A stretch of 64,000 bases of DNA. Source: Streptomyces genisteinicus (GTDB taxonomy: Bacteria; Actinomycetota; Actinomycetes; Streptomycetales; Streptomycetaceae). The notes below the pieces were generated by a model. That model had not been told where the DNA came from. It worked only from the letters and a program-made list of their open reading frames with translations, and ran no database searches. Below, piece after piece: positions 34,544-42,442 of the stretch (positions within the stretch are counted from its first letter, which is position 1; every line of letters starts with the position of its first letter). The stretch is taken from positions 3,424,501-3,488,500 of the forward strand of contig NZ_CP060825.1 in assembly GCF_014489615.1 (NCBI RefSeq), read 5' to 3'. Position numbers and translations under genes: made by a program.

Positions 34544-36319
34544 ATGACCAGATCCCACCAGGCTCGTCTCGGGCGCGCGGCGATCGCCGCCGCCGCCGCG
34601 ACCGCCGTCACGGCCGCCGTCGTCGCCGCGTCGCCGGAGGCCCACAACGCCAAGTCCCTGCCGAAGCTCAGCCTGATCGCCGCGACCACGTCGGTGACGC
34701 TGGACTCCTGGAAGGAGGACCCCGGCGTCTACCTGGACCTCGGCACCTACGTGACCGCCCAGAACGGCCCGTTCGAGCTGCGGGTGACCCGCAAGGGCTA
34801 CGACGCCCCGGTGGTCGCCACGCAGATCGTCCACAGCGGGAACAAGACCCGCACGCGGACCCTGCCCAAGGGCCTGGTGGACGGCTTCTCCGGCCTCCCC
34901 GGCTTCGCCGAGATCACGCTCACCGACGAGAAGGGCAGGAAGGTCCTCTCCCGGTCGGAGAGCTTCTGCCCGAACAACGCCTCCGGCCGGGTGCGCCCGG
35001 ACGCGCCGAGCACGTCCCCGTATCCGCAGAGCTGCCCGGTGAACCCGTTCACGCTCGGCTCGGTGTGGGGCGTCGAGAACGGCTGGGCCTCCAACACCTA
35101 CGCCGGCTACTACTCGGAGCCGGTCCCCCTCGCCGCGGGCGTCTACACGGCCAAGGTCTCGGTGGCCAAGAAGTACCGGGACCTGTTCGGCATCGCGAAC
35201 AAGCCGCAGACCATCAAGGTCACCGTCCGGGAGCGGAGCTGGGAGGAGGGCGGTGCGGGCGCGGGCGCGGCGAAGACCGGGCCGGCCGCCCACCGGGCCG
35301 CCGGCCACGCGGGCCACGCGGGCGGCCACACCGCCGGACACGGCGCGGGGCACAGCACCGCACACTCCACCGGGCACGCCGGACACGGCGCCGCGGCCCG
35401 GCCCGAGGCCCCGTCCGCCGCGACGACGGGCGCCACTCCCACGTACAACGTGGGCCACGGCCCCTACGCGCCCGCACCGCCCGCCCTGCCGTGGGCGCTG
35501 AAGAAGGCCGGCCTCCGGGCGGCCCAGGCTGCGGGTGACAGCGCGGGACGGACGGACGGCTCCCGCCAGGCCCCCGCACTCGCGCCGAACGCGAAGCGCC
35601 CGACCGGTCCGGCGAACGTGCCGGACGTCCCCAAGCCCGACCTGCGGTCGCTGCCCGCCTACGGCATCACCATCGGCGACGGCGGCGAGGAGGTGCCGGG
35701 CAAGGACTACCTGGCGTTCAGCGCCAACGTCTGGAACGCGGGACCCGCCCAGCTCGTCGTGGACGGCTTCCGCACGCCGGGCAAGGAACTGATGGACGCC
35801 TACCAGTACTTCTACGACGCGGACGGCAAGCAGGTCGGCTACACCCCCACCGGCACCATGGAGTGGGACCCGCGTCCGGGCCACGAGCACTGGCACTTCA
35901 CCGACTTCGCCAGCTACCGGCTGCTGAAGGCCGACAAGAAGGAGGCCGTGCGCAGCGGCAAGGAGGCGTTCTGCCTCGCCAACACGGACGCCGTGGACTA
36001 CACGGTGAAGAACGCCAACTGGCACCCGGAGAACACCGACCTGTCCACCGCCTGCGGCCAGGAGAACTCGATCTCGGTGCGCGAGGTGCTGGACGTCGGC
36101 TCCGGTGACACCTACACCCAGGACCTGCCCGGCCAGTCCTTCGACATCACGGACCTGCCGAACGGCACCTACTGGATCCAGGTGCTGGCCAACCCGGAGA
36201 AGCGCCTCAAGGAGACGGACCTCGGCAACAACAGCGCCCTGCGCAAGGTCGTGCTCGGCGGCACGAAGGGCGCCCGCACGGTGACCGTGGCCCCGGTCGG
36301 CCTCGTCGACGCCAACTGA
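34544..36319 (+). CDS. Secreted lysyl oxidase-like copper protein with His-rich linker
   Basis: 591 residues from the ATG at 34544 with GAGGA in place. A signal peptide (AAIAAAAATAVTAAVVAASP) is followed by an N-terminal beta domain (residues ~45-235) and a His/Gly/Ala-rich linker (~249-284, HAGHAGGHTAGHGAG). The lysyl oxidase catalytic domain (~370-580) contains the copper-binding talon H447-E-H449-W-H451. Lysyl oxidases oxidise lysine side chains with copper and a tyrosine-derived quinone; bacterial members are exported. YQYFYDADGKQ and CLANTDAVDY are typical of the family. The His-rich linker is suited to copper capture, which I infer from composition. Single gene between two strong hairpins. 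Confidence 0.85.
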   Translation: MTRSHQARLGRAAIAAAAATAVTAAVVAASPEAHNAKSLPKLSLIAATTSVTLDSWKEDPGVYLDLGTYVTAQNGPFELRVTRKGYDAPVVATQIVHSGNKTRTRTLPKGLVDGFSGLPGFAEITLTDEKGRKVLSRSESFCPNNASGRVRPDAPSTSPYPQSCPVNPFTLGSVWGVENGWASNTYAGYYSEPVPLAAGVYTAKVSVAKKYRDLFGIANKPQTIKVTVRERSWEEGGAGAGAAKTGPAAHRAAGHAGHAGGHTAGHGAGHSTAHSTGHAGHGAAARPEAPSAATTGATPTYNVGHGPYAPAPPALPWALKKAGLRAAQAAGDSAGRTDGSRQAPALAPNAKRPTGPANVPDVPKPDLRSLPAYGITIGDGGEEVPGKDYLAFSANVWNAGPAQLVVDGFRTPGKELMDAYQYFYDADGKQVGYTPTGTMEWDPRPGHEHWHFTDFASYRLLKADKKEAVRSGKEAFCLANTDAVDYTVKNANWHPENTDLSTACGQENSISVREVLDVGSGDTYTQDLPGQSFDITDLPNGTYWIQVLANPEKRLKETDLGNNSALRKVVLGGTKGARTVTVAPVGLVDAN

Positions 36320-36396
36320 ACACCGACCGACCTGCGCCTGACCGCCGTCTGACCGCCGCCTGAGCGGCGGCCGACCCGGCGCCCGGCACGGCGTGC

Positions 36397-36443
36397 CACG
36401 GCGGCGGCCCCCGGGAGGACTCCTCCCGGGGGCCGCCGCCGTG
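36397..36443 (+). terminator. Strong terminator after the lysyl oxidase gene
   Basis: Arms 36397-36419 and 36421-36443 are exact reverse complements (23 bp; the innermost pairs must open to form a loop). It isolates the TetR operon that follows. Confidence 0.85.
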
Positions 36444-36480
36444 TCCGGGCACGGAACGGGGACGGGCCCGTGCACGGCCC

Positions 36481-36510
36481 TTGTCGATACACCAGTGCAT
36501 CCGATACGTT
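36481..36510 (+). promoter_or_regulatory. Promoter of the TetR/flavoprotein/SDR operon
   Basis: TTGTCG (36481-36486) and GATACG (36503-36508) with a 16-base spacer resemble -35 and -10 elements. The segment is AT-richer than its surroundings and contains repeated CGATAC (36485-36490 and 36502-36507), possible half-sites for the TetR protein. Confidence 0.45.
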
Positions 36511-36537
36511 CGCGCATCGAAGAAGGGCGGACCGCTC

Positions 36538-37176
36538 ATGGGAACCACCGCGCCGCGCGCCACCGGCCCCCGGGTCACCGCGCGCCGGGCCGAGACCAGG
36601 CGCAGGGTCCTCGACGCCGCGCTCCAGGTCTTCGCCGAGGAGGGCTTCGGGCGCTCCACCGTGGAGCAGATCTGCGAGCGGGCCGGCTACACCCGGGGCG
36701 CGTTCTACTCCAACTTCTCCTCCCTCGACGAACTGTTCCTCGTCATGTGGGAGGAGCGCTCCGGCCGGATGCTCGCCGACGTCCGCGAGGCGCTGGCCGA
36801 CGTGCCGCCCGACGACCCGGACGAGGCGATACGGGCCGCGCTCGCCGCGATCCCCGTCGACGACGCCTGGTACCGGGTGACCGCCGAGTTCACCGCGCAC
36901 GCCCTGCGCAACCGGCCGCTGCGCCGGGTGATGGCCGCCCGCGAGCAGGCGATCCTCGACACCGTGCTGCCGGTCGTCGTCGACGCCCTCGCCCGCACCG
37001 GACGCCGGGTGCCGGAGCCGGCCGCCCTCGGGCACGCGCTCGTCGCGGTGCACGACGGGACCGCGCTGCAGGTGCTGCTCGAACCGGGCAGCGAGGAGCC
37101 GCGCCGCCGGCGCGAGGAGCTGTTCATGCACGTTCTTGGGGCGTACAGCACGCCCGTCACCGAGGAGGCACCGTGA
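36538..37176 (+). CDS. TetR-family regulator
   Basis: 212 residues from the ATG at 36538 with AAGGGCGG upstream; a short in-frame extension to 36481 would run through the promoter. The N-terminal helix-turn-helix (RRRVLDAALQVFAEEGFGRS, then VEQICERAGYTRGAFYSNF, about residues 22-62) is classical TetR, with the YSNF form of the recognition helix end. The ligand domain gives no substrate clue. The gene overlaps the flavoprotein gene by four bases and likely controls itself and the two enzyme genes. Confidence 0.88.
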   Translation: MGTTAPRATGPRVTARRAETRRRVLDAALQVFAEEGFGRSTVEQICERAGYTRGAFYSNFSSLDELFLVMWEERSGRMLADVREALADVPPDDPDEAIRAALAAIPVDDAWYRVTAEFTAHALRNRPLRRVMAAREQAILDTVLPVVVDALARTGRRVPEPAALGHALVAVHDGTALQVLLEPGSEEPRRRREELFMHVLGAYSTPVTEEAP

Positions 37177-38834
37177 GCGAGGACGCCGACGTCATCGTCG
37201 TGGGCGCGGGACTGGCCGGGCTGGTCGCGACGTACGAACTGACCCGCGCCGGGCGGCGGGTGGTCGTCGTCGACCAGGAGAACGAGGCGAACCTCGGCGG
37301 CCAGGCGTTCTGGTCGCTGGGCGGCCTGTTCCTCGTCGACAGCCCCGAGCAGCGCCGGATGGGCATCAAGGACTCCGCCGAGCTCGCCCTCGCCGACTGG
37401 CTCGGCTCGGCCGGTTTCGACCGCGAGCGCGAGGACCACTGGCCGCGCAGGTGGGCCGAGGCGTACGTCGCCTTCGCCGCCGGCGAGAAGCGGGACTACC
37501 TCCACGGGCTCGGCCTGCGGGTCATGCCGACCGTCGGCTGGGCGGAGCGCGGCGCGGGCGCGGCCGCCGGGCACGGCAACTCGGTGCCCCGCTTCCACCT
37601 CACCTGGGGCACCGGGCCGGAGGTCGTCCGGGTGTTCCGGGAGCCGGTGCTCGCGGCGGCCGCCCGCGGCCTGGTCACCTTCCGCCACCGGCACCGGGTG
37701 GACGGCCTGATCGTCGAGAACGGCGCCGCGGTCGGTGTGCGCGGGACGGTGCTGGCGCCCTCCGAGGAGGCCCGCGGCGTCGCCTCCGGCCGGGAGGCGG
37801 CCGGTGAGTTCGAGCTCCGTGCCCAGGCCGTGGTGGTGACCTCGGGCGGCATCGGCGGCAACCAGGAACTCGTCCGCAGGAACTGGCCCGCCGACCGCCT
37901 CGGCGCCGCCCCGCGCTCGATGATCACCGGCGTCCCCGCGTACGTCGACGGCCGGATGCTGGAGATCACCGAGGACGCGGGCGGCTCGATCGTCAACCGC
38001 GACCGGATGTGGCACTACACCGAGGGCATCAGGAACTGGGACCCGGTCTGGCCCGACCACGCCATCCGCATCATCCCCGGCCCGTCGTCCCTGTGGCTGG
38101 ACGCGACCGGCCGCAGGCTGCCGGTGCCGCTCTTCCCCGGGCACGACACCCTCGCCACCCTGAAGCACATCACGGCCACCGGGCACGACTACTCGTGGTT
38201 CGTGCTCACCCAGGACATCGTGGAGAAGGAGTTCGCGCTCTCCGGGTCCGAGCAGAACCCGGACATCACCGGCAAGGACCTGAAGCTGGTGCTCTCCCGT
38301 GCCCGCAAGGGCGCGCCCGGCCCCGTGCAGGCCTTCCTCGACAAGGGCGAGGACTTCGTCGTCCGCCGGACCCTCGCCGAACTGGTCGACGGCATGAACG
38401 CCATCGCCCCCGGCCCGAAGCTGGACCTCGCGCAGGTCGAACGGGAGATCCTGGCCCGCGACCGCGAGGTGGACAACCCGTACTCCAAGGACTTCCAGCT
38501 GATGTCCGTGGCCAACGCGCGCGCCTACTGGCCCGACAAACTGACCCGGGTCGCCAAGCCGCACCGCCTCCTCGACCCCGCCCACGGCCCGCTGATCGCC
38601 GTCCGGCTGCACCTGCTCACCCGCAAGACGCTCGGCGGCCTGGAGACGACGCTGAACTCGCAGGTCGTCCGCCCCGACGGAGAGCCCTTCGACGGCCTGT
38701 ACGCGGCGGGCGAGGTGGCCGGCTTCGGCGGCGGCGGCGTGCACGGCTACAACGCGCTGGAGGGCACCTTCCTCGGCGGCTGCATCTTCTCCGGCCGGGC
38801 GGCGGGCCGCGCGATCGCCCGGCGGCTCGGATGA
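37173..38834 (+). CDS. FAD-binding dehydrogenase (KstD/fumarate reductase-like flavoprotein)
   Basis: 553 residues from the GTG at 37173 (GTGA overlap). FAD-binding signature DVIVVGAGLAGLVATYELTR with GxGxxG at 11-16, followed by VVVDQENEANLGGQAFWSLG. At the C terminus LYAAGEVAGFGGGGVHGYNA and EGTFLGGCIFSGR form the second FAD motif of the family that includes fumarate reductase and 3-ketosteroid dehydrogenase. Length fits the actinobacterial FAD-binding dehydrogenase group; the true substrate is not known to me, but the SDR and TetR neighbours suggest oxidation of a steroid-like or other alicyclic alcohol/ketone. Confidence 0.85.
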   Translation: MSEDADVIVVGAGLAGLVATYELTRAGRRVVVVDQENEANLGGQAFWSLGGLFLVDSPEQRRMGIKDSAELALADWLGSAGFDREREDHWPRRWAEAYVAFAAGEKRDYLHGLGLRVMPTVGWAERGAGAAAGHGNSVPRFHLTWGTGPEVVRVFREPVLAAAARGLVTFRHRHRVDGLIVENGAAVGVRGTVLAPSEEARGVASGREAAGEFELRAQAVVVTSGGIGGNQELVRRNWPADRLGAAPRSMITGVPAYVDGRMLEITEDAGGSIVNRDRMWHYTEGIRNWDPVWPDHAIRIIPGPSSLWLDATGRRLPVPLFPGHDTLATLKHITATGHDYSWFVLTQDIVEKEFALSGSEQNPDITGKDLKLVLSRARKGAPGPVQAFLDKGEDFVVRRTLAELVDGMNAIAPGPKLDLAQVEREILARDREVDNPYSKDFQLMSVANARAYWPDKLTRVAKPHRLLDPAHGPLIAVRLHLLTRKTLGGLETTLNSQVVRPDGEPFDGLYAAGEVAGFGGGGVHGYNALEGTFLGGCIFSGRAAGRAIARRLG

Positions 38835-39634
38835 CGGGCGGGGGCCGCACCGCCCTGGTGACCGGCGCGTCCTCAGGGATCGGCGCCGCCGTCGCCGCCG
38901 CGCTGGCCGCCCGGGGCTACCGCGTCCTCGGCACCAGCCGCGACCCCGGCGCGGTCGCCGACCCGCTGCCGGGCGTGGAGTACCTGGCGCTCGACCTCAC
39001 CGACACGGCCTCCGTCGAGGCGTGCGCGGCCGCCGCCGGCGAGGTCGACGTCCTCGTCAACAACGCGGGCGAGAGCCAGAACGGGCCGCTGGAGGAACTG
39101 CCCATGGAGGCGCTGGAGCGCCTCTTCCGCCTCAACGTCCTCGGCCCGGTGCGCCTGACCCAGCTCGTGCTGCCGGGGATGCGGGCCCGCGGACACGGCC
39201 GGGTGGTCATGGTCGGCTCCATGCTGGCCAGCTTCCCGCTCGCCTACCGCTCCTCCTACGTCGCCTCGAAGGCCGCGATCAAGGGGTTCGCGCACTCCCT
39301 GCGCCGGGAGGTCTCCCCGTACGGCGTCGGCGTCGCCACCGTGGAGCCGGGTTCCGTCAACACCGGCATCAGCGAGCGCCGCACCCAGTACGTGGCCGAC
39401 GACTCCCCCTTCCTCGCGGAGTACCGGACCATGCTCACGGCGCTCAACGCCAACGAGGCCCGCGGCATCTCCGCCCAGGCGGTGGCACGGACCGTCCTGC
39501 GGGCGGTCGAGGCGCCGCGCCCGAAGCCCCTGTACGCGGTGGGCAGCAACGCGCCCCTGGTGTTCGCGCTGCGCCGGCTGCTGCCGAGGAGCTCCGTCGA
39601 ACGGATCGTCGCCCGCAGGCACGGCCTGCGCTGA
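38831..39634 (+). CDS. Short-chain dehydrogenase/reductase
   Basis: 267 residues, ATG at 38831 overlapping the flavoprotein stop (ATGA). TGASSGIG (11-18) binds the cofactor; NNAG follows; the catalytic Ser lies in VGSM and the pair Y143/K147 in YVASKAA. The form TSRDPG after the second strand suggests NADP(H). Acts on an unknown alcohol/ketone, probably in the same route as the flavoprotein. A 13-bp hairpin follows. Confidence 0.9.
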   Translation: MTGGGRTALVTGASSGIGAAVAAALAARGYRVLGTSRDPGAVADPLPGVEYLALDLTDTASVEACAAAAGEVDVLVNNAGESQNGPLEELPMEALERLFRLNVLGPVRLTQLVLPGMRARGHGRVVMVGSMLASFPLAYRSSYVASKAAIKGFAHSLRREVSPYGVGVATVEPGSVNTGISERRTQYVADDSPFLAEYRTMLTALNANEARGISAQAVARTVLRAVEAPRPKPLYAVGSNAPLVFALRRLLPRSSVERIVARRHGLR

Positions 39635-39639
39635 GACCG

Positions 39640-39669
39640 CCCGCCGGGCGCCCCTCGGCGCCCGGCGGG
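39640..39669 (+). terminator. Terminator after the SDR gene
   Basis: Perfect 13-bp stem (39640-39652 with 39657-39669) and a four-base loop, six bases after the stop. Confidence 0.75.
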
Positions 39670-39698
39670 GAACTCTCCGGAAAATTCTTCCGGCGCGT

Positions 39699-39725
39699 CG
39701 TCGAGAACGCCCGCGCTGCTCCGAC
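39699..39725 (+). promoter_or_regulatory. Candidate ECF42-type promoter
   Basis: CGTCGA (39699-39704), 17 bases, then CGAC (39722-39725), 60 bases before the DGPF gene. As I recall, ECF42 targets carry TGTCGA at -35 and CGA(T/C) at -10; this is one base off in the first box. It would make the operon autoregulated. Confidence 0.45.
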
Positions 39726-39784
39726 GTCCCCTGTGAGAGCCGCCCACCAAGGGCTGGGCACAAGGACAGCGGAGGAGCGCGATC

Positions 39785-40198
39785 ATGAAGTACCTGGTGA
39801 TGGTTCAGGGGACGCAGGCGGACTACGAGGCCATGGCCGGCAAGAGCTCCGCGAGCTCACCCGCCTGGGACGAGAAGGACATGCAGGCCATGTTCGCCTT
39901 CATGCAGAAGATCAACGACGACCTGGCCGAGTCCGGCGAGCTGGTCGACGGACAGGGCCTGACCGCACCGGCGCAGACCCGGCACGTCTCGCTGGACGGC
40001 GAGGGCCGCCCGGTGATCACCGACGGTCCCTACGGCGAGACCAAGGAGGTGCTGGCGGGCTACTGGGTGCTGGACTGCGCGAGCCTGGAGCGGGTGACCG
40101 AGATCGCCGCCCTGGTCGCCCGGTGCCCCCAGCCCGAAGGCGCCCCCGAGTACCCGGTCGTCATCCGTCCGCTCGCCGGATCCGGGGACGACGTCTGA
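39785..40198 (+). CDS. YCII/DGPF-domain protein
   Basis: 137 residues from the ATG at 39785 (GGAGG-like site upstream). The sequence MKYLVMVQG, VDGQGLTAPAQTRHVSLDG and especially TDGPYGETKEVLAGYWVLD (the DGPF motif in DGPY form) place it in the YCII-related DGPF family. These small ferredoxin-like-fold proteins are nearly always encoded next to ECF42 sigma factors and are thought to be their targets or partners; their chemistry is unknown. The sigma gene follows after a hairpin. Confidence 0.88.
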   Translation: MKYLVMVQGTQADYEAMAGKSSASSPAWDEKDMQAMFAFMQKINDDLAESGELVDGQGLTAPAQTRHVSLDGEGRPVITDGPYGETKEVLAGYWVLDCASLERVTEIAALVARCPQPEGAPEYPVVIRPLAGSGDDV

Positions 40199-40207
40199 CA
40201 TTCTGCT

Positions 40208-40240
40208 CCTCGGCGCCCGGGGCATCCCCGGGCGCCGAGG
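40208..40240 (+). terminator. Hairpin between the DGPF and ECF42 genes
   Basis: Perfect 15-bp stem (40208-40222 with 40226-40240) with a three-base loop, ten bases after the DGPF stop. Within a gene pair expected to be one operon it may act as a partial terminator or mRNA stabiliser. Confidence 0.65.
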
Positions 40241-40287
40241 ACAGGACCGGCCCACCGGGGCGCCGGCCCGGGGGACGGAGGCCGGTC

Positions 40288-41529
40288 GTGCCGGAGCCCG
40301 AGGAGCCCTGCACCGTCGAGGACCTGCTGCGCCGTCACGCGCCGCAGGTCCTCGGCGCGCTCGTGCGCCGCTACGGCCACTTCGATCTCGCCGAGGACGC
40401 CGTGCAGGAGGCCCTGCTCGCGGCCGCACGGCAGTGGCCCGGTGCGGGGGTGCCGGACAACCCCCGCGGCTGGCTGATCAAGGTCGCCGCCCGGCGCCTC
40501 ACCGATCTGCTGCGCGCCGAGGAGTCCCGCAGACGGCGCGAGCAGAACGCGGCACAGCTCGCGCCCCGGGACGCGTTCACCACCCCACCGCCCGGCGAGG
40601 GCCGCGCGCCCAGCGAGGACGACACGCTCACGCTGCTCTTCCTGTGCTGCCACCCGGAGCTGACGCCGCCCGCCCAGATCGCACTCACCTTGCGGGCCGT
40701 GGGCGGCCTGACGACCTCCGAGATCGCCCGGGCGCACCTGGTGCCGGAGGCGACGATGGCCCAGCGGATCAGCCGGGCAAAGCAGCGGATCCGGGGCGTC
40801 CCGTTCAGCCGGCCCGGCCCGGCGGACCACGACGCCCGGCTCGCCGTCGTGCTCCAAGTCCTCTACCTGATCTTCAACGAGGGCTACACCGCCACCTCCG
40901 GCACCGCGCTGCGCCGGGCCGACCTCGCCCACGAGGCCGTACGGCTGACCCGCGCGGTGCACGCCCTGCTCCCCCGCGACGGCGCGGTCGCCGGTCTGCT
41001 GGCGCTGATGCTCCTCACCGACGCCCGCGCCCCCGCCCGTACCGGCCCGGACGGCGAGTTGATCCCCCTCGACGAACAGGACCGCTCGCTCTGGACGCGC
41101 GCGGCGATCGACGAGGGCACCGCCCTGGTGGAGGAGGCCCTCTCCCGGGGCCCGGCCGGCGCCTACCAGCTCCAGGCGGCGATCGCCGCGCTGCACGACG
41201 AGGCGGCGGCTCCCGAGAACACCGACTGGCCGCAGATCCTCGCCCTCTACGACGTCCTGGTGGCGCGCTTCCCCGAACCGATGGCCGAACTGGGCCGGGC
41301 GGTGGCGGTCGCCATGGTGGACGGACCGGCGGCGGGCCTGCGGGAAGTCGGGCTGCTGGAGGACCGGCTGAAAGGCCACCACCGGCTCGACGCCGTCCGG
41401 GCGCACCTGCTGGAGCGCGCCGGCGACCGAGAGGGCGCGCTCACCGCCTACCGGGCCGCCGCCGGGGCCACGCTCAGCGAGCCGGAGGCACGCTACCTCC
41501 GCGGCCGGGCCGCCCGGCTGGAGGGCTGA
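40288..41529 (+). CDS. ECF sigma factor, ECF42 type, with long C-terminal extension
   Basis: 413 residues from the GTG at 40288. Region 2 (VLGALVRRYGHFDLAEDAVQ, NPRGWLIKVAARRLTDLLR) and region 4 (LTTSEIARAHLVPEATMAQR, ISRAKQRIR) are clear. They are followed by ~220 residues of helical, TPR-like sequence (FNEGYTATSG, AALHDEAAAPENTDWPQILA, PEPMAELGRAVAVAM) characteristic of ECF42 (DUF6596-type). In this group the extension replaces an anti-sigma factor in control. No anti-sigma gene is present here, in line with that. The partner DGPF gene is just upstream. Confidence 0.92.
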   Translation: MPEPEEPCTVEDLLRRHAPQVLGALVRRYGHFDLAEDAVQEALLAAARQWPGAGVPDNPRGWLIKVAARRLTDLLRAEESRRRREQNAAQLAPRDAFTTPPPGEGRAPSEDDTLTLLFLCCHPELTPPAQIALTLRAVGGLTTSEIARAHLVPEATMAQRISRAKQRIRGVPFSRPGPADHDARLAVVLQVLYLIFNEGYTATSGTALRRADLAHEAVRLTRAVHALLPRDGAVAGLLALMLLTDARAPARTGPDGELIPLDEQDRSLWTRAAIDEGTALVEEALSRGPAGAYQLQAAIAALHDEAAAPENTDWPQILALYDVLVARFPEPMAELGRAVAVAMVDGPAAGLREVGLLEDRLKGHHRLDAVRAHLLERAGDREGALTAYRAAAGATLSEPEARYLRGRAARLEG

Positions 41530-41604
41530 CGACCCGTCCGCCTCGGTGCCCCCCGCGGGCGCGTGACGCTGGCGGCCCTCCCGGCCCCGGGCGATCATCG
41601 GGGC

Positions 41605-42261
41605 ATGGACGCCACGATTCACCTCGCCCAGCAGCCCGAGGCCGACGAACTGCTCGGCCGCAGCGCGCTCGCCGCCCTGGTCGGCATGCTGCTCGACCAG
41701 CAGGTCCCCATGGAGTGGGCCTTCACCGGCCCGTACACGGTGGCGCAGCGCCTCGGCGCCGACGACCTGGACGCGGGGGAGATCGCCGCGTACGACCCGG
41801 ACGCCTTCTCCGAACTGCTGCGCCGAAAGCCCGCCGTCCACCGCTACCCGGCGTCGATGGCCAAGCGGGTGCAGGAGCTGTGCCGTTACCTCGTCGACGA
41901 GTACGACGGGGACGCGAGCGCTCTCTGGCGCGACGTGAAGAGCGGTGCCGAGCTGCTGGCCCGGCTGAAGGCCCTGCCGGGCTACGGCGACCAGAAGGCG
42001 AAGATCTTCCTGGCCCTGCTCGGCAAGCAGTACGGCGTGCGGCCCGAGGGCTGGCGCGAGGCGGCGGGGATGTACGGCGAGGAGGGGTCGTTCCGGTCCG
42101 CCGCGGACATCACGGGACCCGAGTCGCTGGCCCGGGTGCGGGCGTGGAAGCAGGAGAAGAAGGCCGCCGCGAAGGCGGCCCCCGCCGCACCCGCGAAGAC
42201 GGCGGGAAAGACGGCGGGCAAGAAGGCGGGCAAGTCGGCCGGCACGTCGCCCAAGAGCTAG
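41605..42261 (+). CDS. HhH-GPD base-excision repair protein with Lys/Ala-rich tail
   Basis: 218 residues from the ATG at 41605; an earlier GTG at 41563 is possible but adds an unlikely leader. HTIHLAQ-type N terminus, then LVGMLLDQQVPMEWAF as in the family, and a helix-hairpin-helix LPGYGDQKAKIFLALLGKQ (about residues 122-140). The Lys in QKAKIF lies where glycosylase/lyases of the GPD group have theirs. No iron-sulphur cysteine cluster is present. The last ~35 residues are a Lys/Ala/Pro stretch (KTAGKTAGKKAGKSAGT) like histone H1 tails, probably for nonspecific DNA binding. Damage specificity is unknown. Confidence 0.82.
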   Translation: MDATIHLAQQPEADELLGRSALAALVGMLLDQQVPMEWAFTGPYTVAQRLGADDLDAGEIAAYDPDAFSELLRRKPAVHRYPASMAKRVQELCRYLVDEYDGDASALWRDVKSGAELLARLKALPGYGDQKAKIFLALLGKQYGVRPEGWREAAGMYGEEGSFRSAADITGPESLARVRAWKQEKKAAAKAAPAAPAKTAGKTAGKKAGKSAGTSPKS

Positions 42262-42442
42262 GAGTCCTGATCACGAGCGTCGCCGGGCGGAAAACCTGCG
42301 GCCGCTCACCGGGCCCAAGCGGACGAATCACGTCCGGGTGACGGGTGGATGAAATACCCGTCAGTTGTGGCACAAGTGTTCACAGAACCAGTGGAGATCG
42401 CTAACTTCCCTTCAACCCACGTTCGCACCGGGAAGGACCTCT

